From Pseudomonadota bacterium (GTDB taxonomy: Archaea > Thermoplasmatota > SW-10-69-26 > JACQPN01 > JAJPHT01), in NCBI GenBank assembly GCA_021325135.1, contig JAJPHT010000031.1, positions 1-56,955 on the forward strand: a stretch of 56,955 nucleotides of DNA, written 5' to 3'. A program made the translations under genes and the position numbers. This document shows, one piece after another, positions 33,083-40,316 of the stretch. The notes below the pieces were generated by a model, which was given only the letters and a program-made list of their open reading frames with translations, was not told where the DNA came from and ran no database searches. Numbering within the stretch: position 1 is the first letter of the stretch; every line of letters begins with the position of its first letter.

Positions 33083-34393
33083 GTGCCCTCGCTCCTCGTG
33101 AAGGACGCCATCATCCTCACGCAGGACGCGCAGCGCCGCGCCTTCCGCGGCGACCTGCTCGCGCGCGACGGCCGCATCGAGGCGCTGGGCGGCGACCTGG
33201 GCCGCGACGCGGACGAGGTGGTCGACGCCGCGGGCGACGTCCTGCTGCCGGGCCTCGTGAACGCGCACACGCACGCGGCCATGACGCTCTTCCGCGGGCT
33301 GGGCGACGACCTGCCGCTGGAGGAGTGGCTGCGCTCGCGCATCTGGCCCGCGGAGCGGCACCTCACGCGCGACGAGGTGGAGGCCGGCACGGACCTCGCG
33401 CTCCTGGAGATGGTGCGCACCGGCACGACCGCGTTCAACGACATGTACTTCTTCGCCGACGCCACGGCGCAGGCGGCGGCGCGGGCCGGCCTCCGCGCGC
33501 GCGTGGGCGCGACGCTCATCGACTTCGACACGCCCGAGCTGAAGGTGGACCAGCAGGAGCCCTTCGCGCGCTCGTTCCACAAGCGCTGGGCCGGGCACCC
33601 CCTCGTGCGCCCGACGCTCTCGCCCCACGCGACGTACTCGTGCAGCCACGCGACGCTGGAGCGGGTGCGGGAGCTGCGCGAGGAGCTGGGGACGTTCGTC
33701 CATACGCACTGCAGCGAGACGCGCTTCGAGGTGCAGGACGTGGCCGCGAAGATGGGCGCGCGCCCGGTGGAGGTGCTCCGCCGGCACGACCTCCTGCGCG
33801 GCAGCGTGCTGGCCCACTGCGGCTGGGTCACCAAGGAGGAGATTCGCCACATGGCGGAGGCGGGCGCGCACGCGGCGCACTGCCCCGTCTCCAACCTCAA
33901 GCTCGCGACGGGCGGCGTCATGCCCATGGAGGAGATGCGCGCCGCGGGCGTCAACGTCGCCCTGGGCACCGACGGCGCGGCGAGCAACAACAGCCTCGAC
34001 CTCCTGGAGACGACGAAGTTCGCGGCGCTGCTGCAGAAGAACCACCGCTGGGACGCGCGCGCCGCGCCCGCGCAGGCCGTCGTGGACCAGGCCACGCTGG
34101 GCGGAGCGCGCGCTCTGCGCCTCCCCGCCGACGGGCTCGTCGCGGGCGCGCCTGCGGACCTCGTCCTCGTCTCCACCAAGGCGCCGCACCTGCGCCCGCT
34201 GCACGACCCCGTCAGCGCGCTGGTCTACGGCGCGCACGGCAGCGACGTGCGCATGACCGTCGTCGCGGGGCAAGTCCTGTGGCTCGACGGCGCGTTCCGC
34301 ACGCTGGACGAGCGCAGCATCGTCGCGCGCGCCGACCGCGCCGCCGAGGCGTTGGGCCGCGTCGTGGCGGACGAGGCCGCGGCGCGCTCGTGA
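33083..34393 (+). CDS. MTA/SAH (5'-deoxyadenosine) deaminase, amidohydrolase superfamily
   Basis: The 436-aa enzyme has the amidohydrolase metal motif NAHTHAAMTLFRGL (H62, H64), the substrate-specific GDDLPLEEWLRSRIWPAE signature of the MtaD/DadD clan, HCSET, LAHCGWV (His ligand) and GTDGAASNN (Asp ligand), ending in a beta-sandwich half with LVAGAPADLVLVS. It deaminates S-methyl-5'-thioadenosine, S-adenosylhomocysteine or 5'-deoxyadenosine. The GTG start is fixed by a TCATACG box centred 27 bases upstream. With the Asn-type phosphorylase at 11351 it would make a complete deamination-first MTA salvage step. Confidence 0.93.
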   Translation: MPSLLVKDAIILTQDAQRRAFRGDLLARDGRIEALGGDLGRDADEVVDAAGDVLLPGLVNAHTHAAMTLFRGLGDDLPLEEWLRSRIWPAERHLTRDEVEAGTDLALLEMVRTGTTAFNDMYFFADATAQAAARAGLRARVGATLIDFDTPELKVDQQEPFARSFHKRWAGHPLVRPTLSPHATYSCSHATLERVRELREELGTFVHTHCSETRFEVQDVAAKMGARPVEVLRRHDLLRGSVLAHCGWVTKEEIRHMAEAGAHAAHCPVSNLKLATGGVMPMEEMRAAGVNVALGTDGAASNNSLDLLETTKFAALLQKNHRWDARAAPAQAVVDQATLGGARALRLPADGLVAGAPADLVLVSTKAPHLRPLHDPVSALVYGAHGSDVRMTVVAGQVLWLDGAFRTLDERSIVARADRAAEALGRVVADEAAARS

Positions 34394-34406
34394 TGATGGT
34401 CGTCTC

Positions 34407-34497
34407 TGTCACGTCTTGACGCGACGACGCCACGACGCAACGATTCTCCCAAACGTCGCGTCGTGGCGCCGTGGCGTCGTCGCGTCAAGACGTGACA
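34407..34497. repeat. Large inverted repeat (28-bp perfect arms) between convergent genes
   Basis: Arms 34407-34434 and 34470-34497 are exact reverse complements; they begin TGTCACGTCTTGACGCGACG. The 35-bp loop itself contains CCACGACGC and GCGTCGTGG units, so other pairings are possible. The element sits between convergent genes, where a bidirectional terminator is expected, but it is longer and more perfect than needed. A mobile-type hairpin repeat is an alternative. Confidence 0.8.
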
Positions 34498-34512
34498 AGA
34501 GAAGCAGGACGG

Positions 34513-35103
34513 TCAGCGTCGTCCGCGCCCGCCGCGGTGGCCGCGGTGGCGTCCGCCGCCCCCGCCGCCGCGGTGCTGCTCGGCGCGGGCCCGGTCGCGG
34601 GGGTTGCGTCCCGCCTCCTTGCCGCGGGGCGCGTCCTGCTGCGGCGCGGGAGCGCTCTCGGGCTCCAGCTCGCGCTTGGCCTCGCGCAGGTCGTTCCACT
34701 TCTGGTGGTAGACGTTCTTCACGAACCAGGCGGAGGCGCTTCCGAAGTAGACCTTGAAGAGGGGGCGCCCCTCGGCGTCAAGCTCGGTGACGTCGTAGGC
34801 GACGCCGAACGCGGGGCGGCCGTCGTTCCCCATGACCTGCCCCATGCTGTTGCCGGGGAGCCCCTTGTAGACGACGGCGCCGTCGTCCTCCTTGCGCGAC
34901 TCGTAGTCGCCGTGGACGACGGGCACCGCGGCGGGAAGCGCGGTGGGCTGCGGCGTGTTGAGGTCCAGCGAGAAGCCGCCGCCTTCGGCCGGGCGGCAGC
35001 GCAGCTCGAAGGGCTCGCCGGCCCGGTTCTTCCAGTCCACGAGCCGCATGAGCGGCAGGCCCGTCTTCCGGGCGATGTGGTCCATCTCGCTGGGATCCAG
35101 CAC
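34513..35103 (-). CDS. Protein with Gly/Arg/His-rich (RGG-like) C-terminal tail
   Basis: The 196-aa product has a folded part (about residues 1-140) with KTGLPLMRLVDWKNRAGEPF and VVYKGLPGNSMGQVMGNDGR, no known family, followed by a charged linker and a C-terminal tail of about 15 residues made of Gly, Arg and His (GGGGGGRHRGHRGGRGRR). Such tails bind RNA or proteins non-specifically. The ATG at 35103 is fixed by a GTTTTATAG box 26 bases upstream, which overlaps the stop codon of dph6. It is probably cytoplasmic. Confidence 0.75.
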   Translation of the reverse strand: MLDPSEMDHIARKTGLPLMRLVDWKNRAGEPFELRCRPAEGGGFSLDLNTPQPTALPAAVPVVHGDYESRKEDDGAVVYKGLPGNSMGQVMGNDGRPAFGVAYDVTELDAEGRPLFKVYFGSASAWFVKNVYHQKWNDLREAKRELEPESAPAPQQDAPRGKEAGRNPRDRARAEQHRGGGGGGRHRGHRGGRGRR

Positions 35104-35124
35104 GGGCGCGCCAAGCCTCCGACG

Positions 35125-35133
35125 CTATAAAAC
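35125..35133 (-). promoter_or_regulatory. TATA box of the RGG-tail gene overlapping the dph6 stop codon
   Basis: The minus strand reads GTTTTATAG, centred 26 bases before the ATG at 35103. The last three bases are the dph6 stop codon TAG, so the promoter and the gene end share bases. Confidence 0.65.
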
Positions 35134-35847
35134 AAGTTCGGCCGGGGAGGGCTTGGGGGCGAGGCGCGCCTCGACGACGCGCCACACGCCCCCGTCGCGG
35201 CGCCAGTCGGCGCGCGCCTGCGCGACCTCGATGCGCTTCTGATAGCACGGCGCGTCCAGCACCAGCGTCTCGTACTCGCCCCCCTCGCCCGCGAGGTGGA
35301 GGCCGTGCCGCTCCCGCAGGCGCAGCAGGTCCTTCGTGGCGGCGGGGTCCAGCCGGCGGCCCAGCCACGCCTCGCCCAGCCCTTCGGCCGCGACGGCGGC
35401 GAAGCGCACGTCCCAGCCGGGGCCCGAGACGGTCTCCAGGACGGCCTCGGGGCGCTTGTGCCAGAGGGGCGTGAAGCTCCGGAGGCCCAGGCGGTGGCCC
35501 ACGCCCTCCAGGCGCGTGCGCTGGTACTCGCTGGCCAGGGCGCCGCTCACGAAGCCGCCGATGGGGAGCGCCGCGAGGGCGGCCTCCAGGTCCGCGACCT
35601 CCGCTTCCTTCTCGCCGCGCGTCTCCACGGCCACCAGGGGGAGGCCCAGCGCGGCGGCGACGAAGGGCGCCAGGTCGGTGTTGGGGACGTGGAACATCCA
35701 CGAGTCGGGGGCGCGGGGCCGCACGGTGACGACGTGCGTCACGTCCCAGCCGGAGCACTGGGCCGTGTGCAGGGCGAGGATGCTGTCCTTGCCTCCCGAG
35801 ACGAGCGCGGCGACCTTCGTGGCCCGCGCACCGCGCGACCGGAACAT
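35125..35847 (-). CDS. dph6: Diphthine--ammonia ligase (PP-loop ATPase)
   Basis: The 240-aa enzyme starts with MFRSRGARATKVAALVSGGK and has the PP-loop SGGKDS (17-22) near the N-terminus, then WMFHVPNTDLAPFVAAALGL, FVSGALASEYQRTRLE, SFTPLWHKRPE and the family end motif GEGGEYETLVLDAP. These define the Dph6/COG2102 family, which completes diphthamide synthesis on elongation factor 2 by amidating diphthine. The gene is typical of archaea and eukaryotes. Its stop codon TAG lies inside the TATA box of the downstream gene on the same strand. Confidence 0.93.
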   Translation of the reverse strand: MFRSRGARATKVAALVSGGKDSILALHTAQCSGWDVTHVVTVRPRAPDSWMFHVPNTDLAPFVAAALGLPLVAVETRGEKEAEVADLEAALAALPIGGFVSGALASEYQRTRLEGVGHRLGLRSFTPLWHKRPEAVLETVSGPGWDVRFAAVAAEGLGEAWLGRRLDPAATKDLLRLRERHGLHLAGEGGEYETLVLDAPCYQKRIEVAQARADWRRDGGVWRVVEARLAPKPSPAELVL

Positions 35848-35892
35848 AAGGGAGCGCGAAGCTTTTTCAAGGCCCAACCCTCCTGCGGCGCC

Positions 35893-37410
35893 ATGCGGAG
35901 GCTGGCCCTCGTCCTGCTGTTCCTCGTGGCGTCGGGCTGCGCGACGCCCGGGGCCAACGTCGCGCCCACCTCCGCCGCGTCGCTGGGCTCGTGGCGCCTG
36001 GACTGCTCGCTGGGCGCGCTGGAGCGCGCGCACGACCCCGCGTGGGTGCAGGACTGCGTCGCGCGGGGCAGCCACACGCCCGGCCCCAAGGCGGAGATCG
36101 CCCTCGCGGTCAACCCCAAGGACCCCAACAACGTCGTCATCGGCTCCAAGGACGACGACCCCGAGAGCAGCACGTACTGCGTCTGGAACGGCCTCGCGGT
36201 CACGCACGACGGCGGCAAGAGCTGGAAGGACGTGACCATCGGCGGCAAGTGGTACGAGCGCGACCCCACCTCGCCCTACTACGGCTTCGCCTGCAACACG
36301 GACCCGGACCTCGCCTTCGACGCCAAGGGGGACGCGCACTACGCGGTGGAGCTCTACAACGTCGCCTCGCCCAGCGCCAGCGGCCCCCTGGGTCCCGACC
36401 CCACGAGCCGCCGCGCGATCCTCACGCCGGGCTGGAAGGTCGTCCTGGCCACCTCGCACGACGGGGGCGACACGTGGCCCGACGCGGTGACGGAGGACGT
36501 GAGCGACGGCGTCGCGGCCATCATCGACTACCACCGCACCGTCGTCAACCCCAAGACGGGCAGCATCGTCACGGCCATCCGCGCCACCAGCGGAGGACCC
36601 GTCGCGCTCACCGGCAAGGTCTACACGGACTGCCACGTCCTCGTCTCGCGCGACGGGGGCAAGACCGCGGACCCGCCCGTCCTCGTGAACGGCCCCGACG
36701 CGCCGCCCGTCACCACCTGCGAGGCGCTCGCCGCGAGCCCCAACGGCACCCTCGTCATGCTGGGCCGGCCCGGCACGGGCGTCAGCGGCGCGGCCACCGA
36801 GCAGACCACGCCCATCTCGATCTCCTGGAGCCAGGACGACGGCCGCACGTGGACGACGCCCGCGCACAGCTTTGACATCCACAGCATCCCGGGCACGTTC
36901 AACGGCTCGCAGTTCCGCACGGGCACGAACCTGGAGCTGGTCTACGACCTCAGCGACGCGCCCAGCCGCGGCACGCTCTACGCGCTCTACGCCGGAAACG
37001 ACCGCGGCAACGCGGACGTCTACCTGCGCGCCAGCCGCGACGACGGCCACACGTGGTCGCCCCCCGTCCGCGTCGACCAGGACGAGGGCGCGCACCAGCA
37101 GTGGCTCGCCAACATGGCGATCCCGCGCGACGGCTCGCTCCACGTCTTCTACCTCGACACGCGCTACGACCCGCAGGACCGCCTCATCGGCGTCACGCAC
37201 AGCGTGAGCCTGGACGGCGGCAGGACGTGGGCCGACGAGCGCGTGACCAACGTCACCTGGGACGGCGACCTGGGCCGCCACCAGGAGCGCCAGAGCTTCA
37301 TCGGCGACTACCTGGGCGCGGGCGCCAGCGGCGACGTGGTGTGGGGCGGCTTCCCGGACGCCAGCAACGGCGTGGCGCCCGTGATCGCGGCGGCGCGCGT
37401 CTCGCGTTGA
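35893..37410 (+). CDS. Lipoprotein with sialidase-like Asp-box beta-propeller
   Basis: The 505-aa product has a lipobox VASGC (Cys19). The body contains six Asp-box-like motifs of the type SxDxGxTW: THDGGKSW, SHDGGDTW, SRDGGKT, SQDDGRTW, SRDDGHTW and SLDGGRTW. These mark a six-bladed sialidase/BNR propeller. The catalytic Arg triad and nucleophile Tyr of true sialidases cannot be confirmed by eye, so it may be a glycan-binding or structural protein. An A/T-rich CTTTTTCAAG box lies 28 bases before the ATG, shared with the divergent dph6. Confidence 0.85.
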   Translation: MRRLALVLLFLVASGCATPGANVAPTSAASLGSWRLDCSLGALERAHDPAWVQDCVARGSHTPGPKAEIALAVNPKDPNNVVIGSKDDDPESSTYCVWNGLAVTHDGGKSWKDVTIGGKWYERDPTSPYYGFACNTDPDLAFDAKGDAHYAVELYNVASPSASGPLGPDPTSRRAILTPGWKVVLATSHDGGDTWPDAVTEDVSDGVAAIIDYHRTVVNPKTGSIVTAIRATSGGPVALTGKVYTDCHVLVSRDGGKTADPPVLVNGPDAPPVTTCEALAASPNGTLVMLGRPGTGVSGAATEQTTPISISWSQDDGRTWTTPAHSFDIHSIPGTFNGSQFRTGTNLELVYDLSDAPSRGTLYALYAGNDRGNADVYLRASRDDGHTWSPPVRVDQDEGAHQQWLANMAIPRDGSLHVFYLDTRYDPQDRLIGVTHSVSLDGGRTWADERVTNVTWDGDLGRHQERQSFIGDYLGAGASGDVVWGGFPDASNGVAPVIAAARVSR

Positions 37411-37458
37411 GGGACGCGTAACCCAAAAGGTATGGGTTTTGGCCGCCTCCCTTGGGGC

Positions 37459-37914
37459 ATGACCGCCGAGATCCTCCAGGAGGTCGAGCTTCCCCACCCC
37501 GTCGAGCGCGTCTGGAAGGCGCTCACGGACCCCCGCGAGCTGGCGCAGTGGTTCGGCGCGAGCGACATCCGGCTGGAGAAGGGCGCGCGCTTCCGCATCC
37601 TCTCGCCGCCCAATCCCCACTGGGACGGCATCCGCCGCTGCGAGGTGCTGGAGGTCGAGGCGCCGCGCCGGCTCGTCTACTCGTGGCAGATGACCGGGCA
37701 CGAGACGCACCGCGTGGAGTGGACGCTCCGGCCCACGGCCTCGGGGACGGCGCTGCGCGTGCGGCACTCCGGCTTCGCGCCCGACTGGGCGCTGCGAGCC
37801 ATGGTGACGCGCGGCTACGAGGCGCTCCTCGCGGAGAACCTCCCCGCGTGGCTTCGCACCGGGCGCGCGCAGCTTCCTCCGTACACGCCCACGCCCGAGC
37901 AGACGGGAGCCTGA
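37459..37914 (+). CDS. SRPBCC/AHSA1-family protein
   Basis: The 151-aa product begins MTAEILQEVELPHPVERVWK and contains LTDPRELAQWFGAS, VLEVEAPRRLVYSWQM, VEWTLRP and GTALRVRHSGF, the standard AHSA1/START-like cavity protein. These bind hydrophobic ligands. An in-frame ATG at 37432 lies inside a GGTATGGG box centred 27 bases before the ATG at 37459, so 37459 is the start and the mRNA is leaderless. The gene stop is followed immediately by the start of an ArsR regulator. Confidence 0.9.
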   Translation: MTAEILQEVELPHPVERVWKALTDPRELAQWFGASDIRLEKGARFRILSPPNPHWDGIRRCEVLEVEAPRRLVYSWQMTGHETHRVEWTLRPTASGTALRVRHSGFAPDWALRAMVTRGYEALLAENLPAWLRTGRAQLPPYTPTPEQTGA

Positions 37915-38280
37915 ATGCGGGGCCTCGCGCGGCGCGGCGGGCGGCCGACGAACCGCGAGCGGGCGGAGCGCGAGGGCCCGCAGGGCGCCCTGCTGCGCGC
38001 GCTGGGCCACGAGACGCGCCGCCGCATCGTCCTCATGCTCGCGGAGAGCCCGCTCCCGGTTCACGCCATCGCGGAGGCCTTCGACGTGTCGCGCCCCATG
38101 GTCTCGAAGCACCTGCGCGCGCTGGCGCAGGCCGGGCTCGTGGAGGCGCAGGCCGCGGGCCGCGAGCGGCGCTATCGTCTGCTGCGCACGCCCGAGGCGC
38201 GCACGGCGGTCGCGCTCTCGCGCGCCGACGCGGACTACGCGCGGGCCCTGGAGCGGCTGCGCGACCACCTGGGGCCCTAG
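37915..38280 (+). CDS. ArsR-family transcriptional regulator
   Basis: The 121-aa product shows LLRALGHETRRRIVLMLAES, VHAIAEAFDVSRPMVSKHLRALAQAGLVE and GRERRYRLL, a full ArsR winged helix. It starts directly after the AHSA1 stop; ArsR plus AHSA1 pairs are widespread in bacteria and archaea, where the regulator controls the pair. No obvious cysteine metal site is present, so the inducer is probably not a thiophilic metal. A basic N-terminal extension (RRGGRPTNRERAE) precedes the HTH. It overlaps the convergent nitrilase gene by four bases. Confidence 0.9.
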   Translation: MRGLARRGGRPTNRERAEREGPQGALLRALGHETRRRIVLMLAESPLPVHAIAEAFDVSRPMVSKHLRALAQAGLVEAQAAGRERRYRLLRTPEARTAVALSRADADYARALERLRDHLGP

Positions 38281-39104
38281 CGCCCCGCGTCCAGCAGCAT
38301 CCGCAGCACCTCGGGGCGCGTGTCGCGCAGCACGGGGCGCCGGCGGCGCGCCTCGGCCACGTCCGCCAGGTCCAGCGCGACGTGGACGACGCCCTCCTCG
38401 TCGTAGGGCCCCTGCGCGACCTTGCCGCCGCGGGGGCTCCACGCCTGCGCGCCGCCCCAGAAGAGGGCCGCGTCCTGCGGGCCCGAGAGGTTGGTGTAGA
38501 GCAGGTGGCAGGTGGTCTCCAGCGCGCGGGCGGCGAAGACGGCCTCGAAGTGGGGGCGGCTGGGCGTGGGCGACGCGCTGGCGCAGACGATGACGTCCGC
38601 GCCCTGGAGCGCGAGCGCCTTCGTGACCTCGGGGAAGAAGAGGTCGTAGCAGATGCAGAGGCCCAGCCGCACCTGCTCGCCGCCCAGCGTGGCCTCGAAG
38701 ACGGGCAGGCTGCGCCCTTCGCCGAACCAGAGGTCCTCCTCGAAGAGGCTGAACGTGGGGAGGTAGACCTTGTCGTAGCGCCCCACGAGGCCGCCGGGCC
38801 CCAGGAGGAGCAGGCTGTTGTGGACGACGCCGCGCGCCGTGCCGCGGGTGGGGGCGCCCACGACGAGGTGCTTGCCCGTCTCGCGGCACGCACGGGCCAG
38901 CTCGGCGAGGGGGCCCTCCGGCGCGTGGACGTCCAGGGCCAGCTCCGCGAAGCCGTCCTTCACGGCGTAGCCGGAGAGGAACAGCTCAGGAAAGACCACG
39001 AGGTCGGCGCGCTCGCGGCGGAGCGCGTCGACCACGCGGGCGACGTTGGCCTTCACGTCCCCCAGGACGGGCCTGGCCTGCACGAGGGCCGCTTGGAAGG
39101 GCAT
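38277..39104 (-). CDS. Carbon-nitrogen hydrolase (nitrilase superfamily)
   Basis: The 275-aa enzyme has the catalytic triad of the superfamily: Glu40 (FPELFLSGY), Lys112 (YDKVYLP) and Cys152 (CICYDLFFPE). It lacks a glutamine-dependent synthetase partner domain, so it is a stand-alone amidase or nitrilase acting on a small amide. The sequence SLFEEDLWFGEG after the Lys is as in NAD-synthetase-type and related branches. The ATG is supported by a TTAAATCC box on the minus strand, 27 bases upstream. Substrate cannot be inferred. Confidence 0.92.
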   Translation of the reverse strand: MPFQAALVQARPVLGDVKANVARVVDALRRERADLVVFPELFLSGYAVKDGFAELALDVHAPEGPLAELARACRETGKHLVVGAPTRGTARGVVHNSLLLLGPGGLVGRYDKVYLPTFSLFEEDLWFGEGRSLPVFEATLGGEQVRLGLCICYDLFFPEVTKALALQGADVIVCASASPTPSRPHFEAVFAARALETTCHLLYTNLSGPQDAALFWGGAQAWSPRGGKVAQGPYDEEGVVHVALDLADVAEARRRRPVLRDTRPEVLRMLLDAGR

Positions 39105-39125
39105 GGCAGGCCATGGCGCCGTTCG

Positions 39126-39133
39126 GGATTTAA
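39126..39133 (-). promoter_or_regulatory. TATA box of the nitrilase gene
   Basis: Minus strand TTAAATCC, centred about 26 bases upstream of the ATG at 39104; leaderless spacing. Confidence 0.6.
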
Positions 39134-39135
39134 CG

Positions 39136-40185
39136 CTAGCCCACCACGGGCAGGCCCGACGAGCCGCCGTCGTGGAGGTGCTGGTCGTTCCACTCCTGCG
39201 AGTTGCACGTCGTCATGCTGGGCTCGCAGTAGTAGGGCGCCGTGCTGCCCTGCGTGTCGATGAGCACGTAGTTGCGCACAAACGGCTTGGCCGCCGCGCC
39301 GTAGTAGATGTCCACGTTGGCGGTGGCGTGGCAGGCGAAGTCCGGCTGGCTGTCGCCGCTGCAGCTCGCGCTGCCGCCGTGGTTGCCGCGGCCGGTGCTG
39401 TTCTGCGAGAAGGCCGGGCCGGGCATGTAGTTCGTGCCCGGGTTGTACGGGTGGCTGTTGCCTTCCTTGTCGTCGTCGTTGCCGGGGCAGGGCCACTGGT
39501 ACGAGTTGGACTGGTAGTTGTAGACGCCGGGCTGGCAGCCGTTGACGTCGGTGGAGGCCACCGAGTGGTCCTTGGCGCCGCTCACCACGAGGTCTTCCAG
39601 CTTGAAGTAGAGGACCGCGTTGTACGTGAAGCCCTGGCCCGTCGTCGACCCGCACGAGTGCTGGTCGTCGTCGATGCCGTAGCTCACGTCCTTGCCGCCC
39701 AGGGCGACGGTCCAGATGGGGCTGCTGTTCACGATCCACTTGTCGACGTTCCACACAGCGTTGTTGGGGTCCGTGATCATGTACGACTCGCTGTAGGTCG
39801 TGTTGTCGAAGGTGGCGGTGCGGGGGTCGGGGTCGCCCGCGCGGACGGCAAGCACGGCGCCGCACGGGTAGAGGATGTTGATGTTGGGGGCGCCGCTCAC
39901 GCCGGGCTTCACCAGGTACTGGTCGTTGAACCAGAGGACGCCCGGGAAGCGCGAGTAGGACGCCGACGTGTTGAACTCGCGCACGAGCACCGCGACGGCC
40001 GCCGCGAAGCGGGTCTCGGTGGTGCTGAACCCGATGGGCTGGATGGTCGTGAAGACCGTGTGGCCTTCCACCACCTGCTCCGTGACCGGGTTGAGAATCA
40101 TGGTGACGGCGGCGCCCATGGCGGGCACGACCAGCAAGAGCATCGCCACGAGGGCGACCAGAATCGTCCTGACGCGGACTCCCAA
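39136..40185 (-). CDS. Large secreted protein with eight cysteines
   Basis: The only reasonable start is TTG at 40185, giving 349 residues with a signal peptide (TILVALVAMLLLVVPAMGAA). The mature protein is rich in Asn, Ser, Tyr and Gly (FDNTTYSESYMITDPNNAVW) and has eight Cys, compatible with four disulfides. There is no C-terminal anchor. A long Asn/Ser/Gly region (about 235-275) contains GNDDDKEGNSHPYNPGTNYM. No family was recognised. It diverges from the cytoplasmic gene at 40317 across 131 bases. Confidence 0.7.
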   Translation of the reverse strand: MGVRVRTILVALVAMLLLVVPAMGAAVTMILNPVTEQVVEGHTVFTTIQPIGFSTTETRFAAAVAVLVREFNTSASYSRFPGVLWFNDQYLVKPGVSGAPNINILYPCGAVLAVRAGDPDPRTATFDNTTYSESYMITDPNNAVWNVDKWIVNSSPIWTVALGGKDVSYGIDDDQHSCGSTTGQGFTYNAVLYFKLEDLVVSGAKDHSVASTDVNGCQPGVYNYQSNSYQWPCPGNDDDKEGNSHPYNPGTNYMPGPAFSQNSTGRGNHGGSASCSGDSQPDFACHATANVDIYYGAAAKPFVRNYVLIDTQGSTAPYYCEPSMTTCNSQEWNDQHLHDGGSSGLPVVG

Positions 40186-40316
40186 AGCCTCTACTCCCTG
40201 CGGGTAAGCCGTCGGAGGGGCACATCCCCCTTCCTCCGCCACCAGACGGGGTGACAACCCTCCCGGGATCGGATTGCGAAGGGCTATGAACCCCGTCCGG
40301 CGTGAATCCTGCAGGG

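Noticed and set aside
34416..34757. Frames through the 34.4-kb inverted repeat with RRRHDAT repeats
   Set aside because: Translations of the hairpin repeat in several frames, antisense to the RGG-tail gene; no plausible protein.
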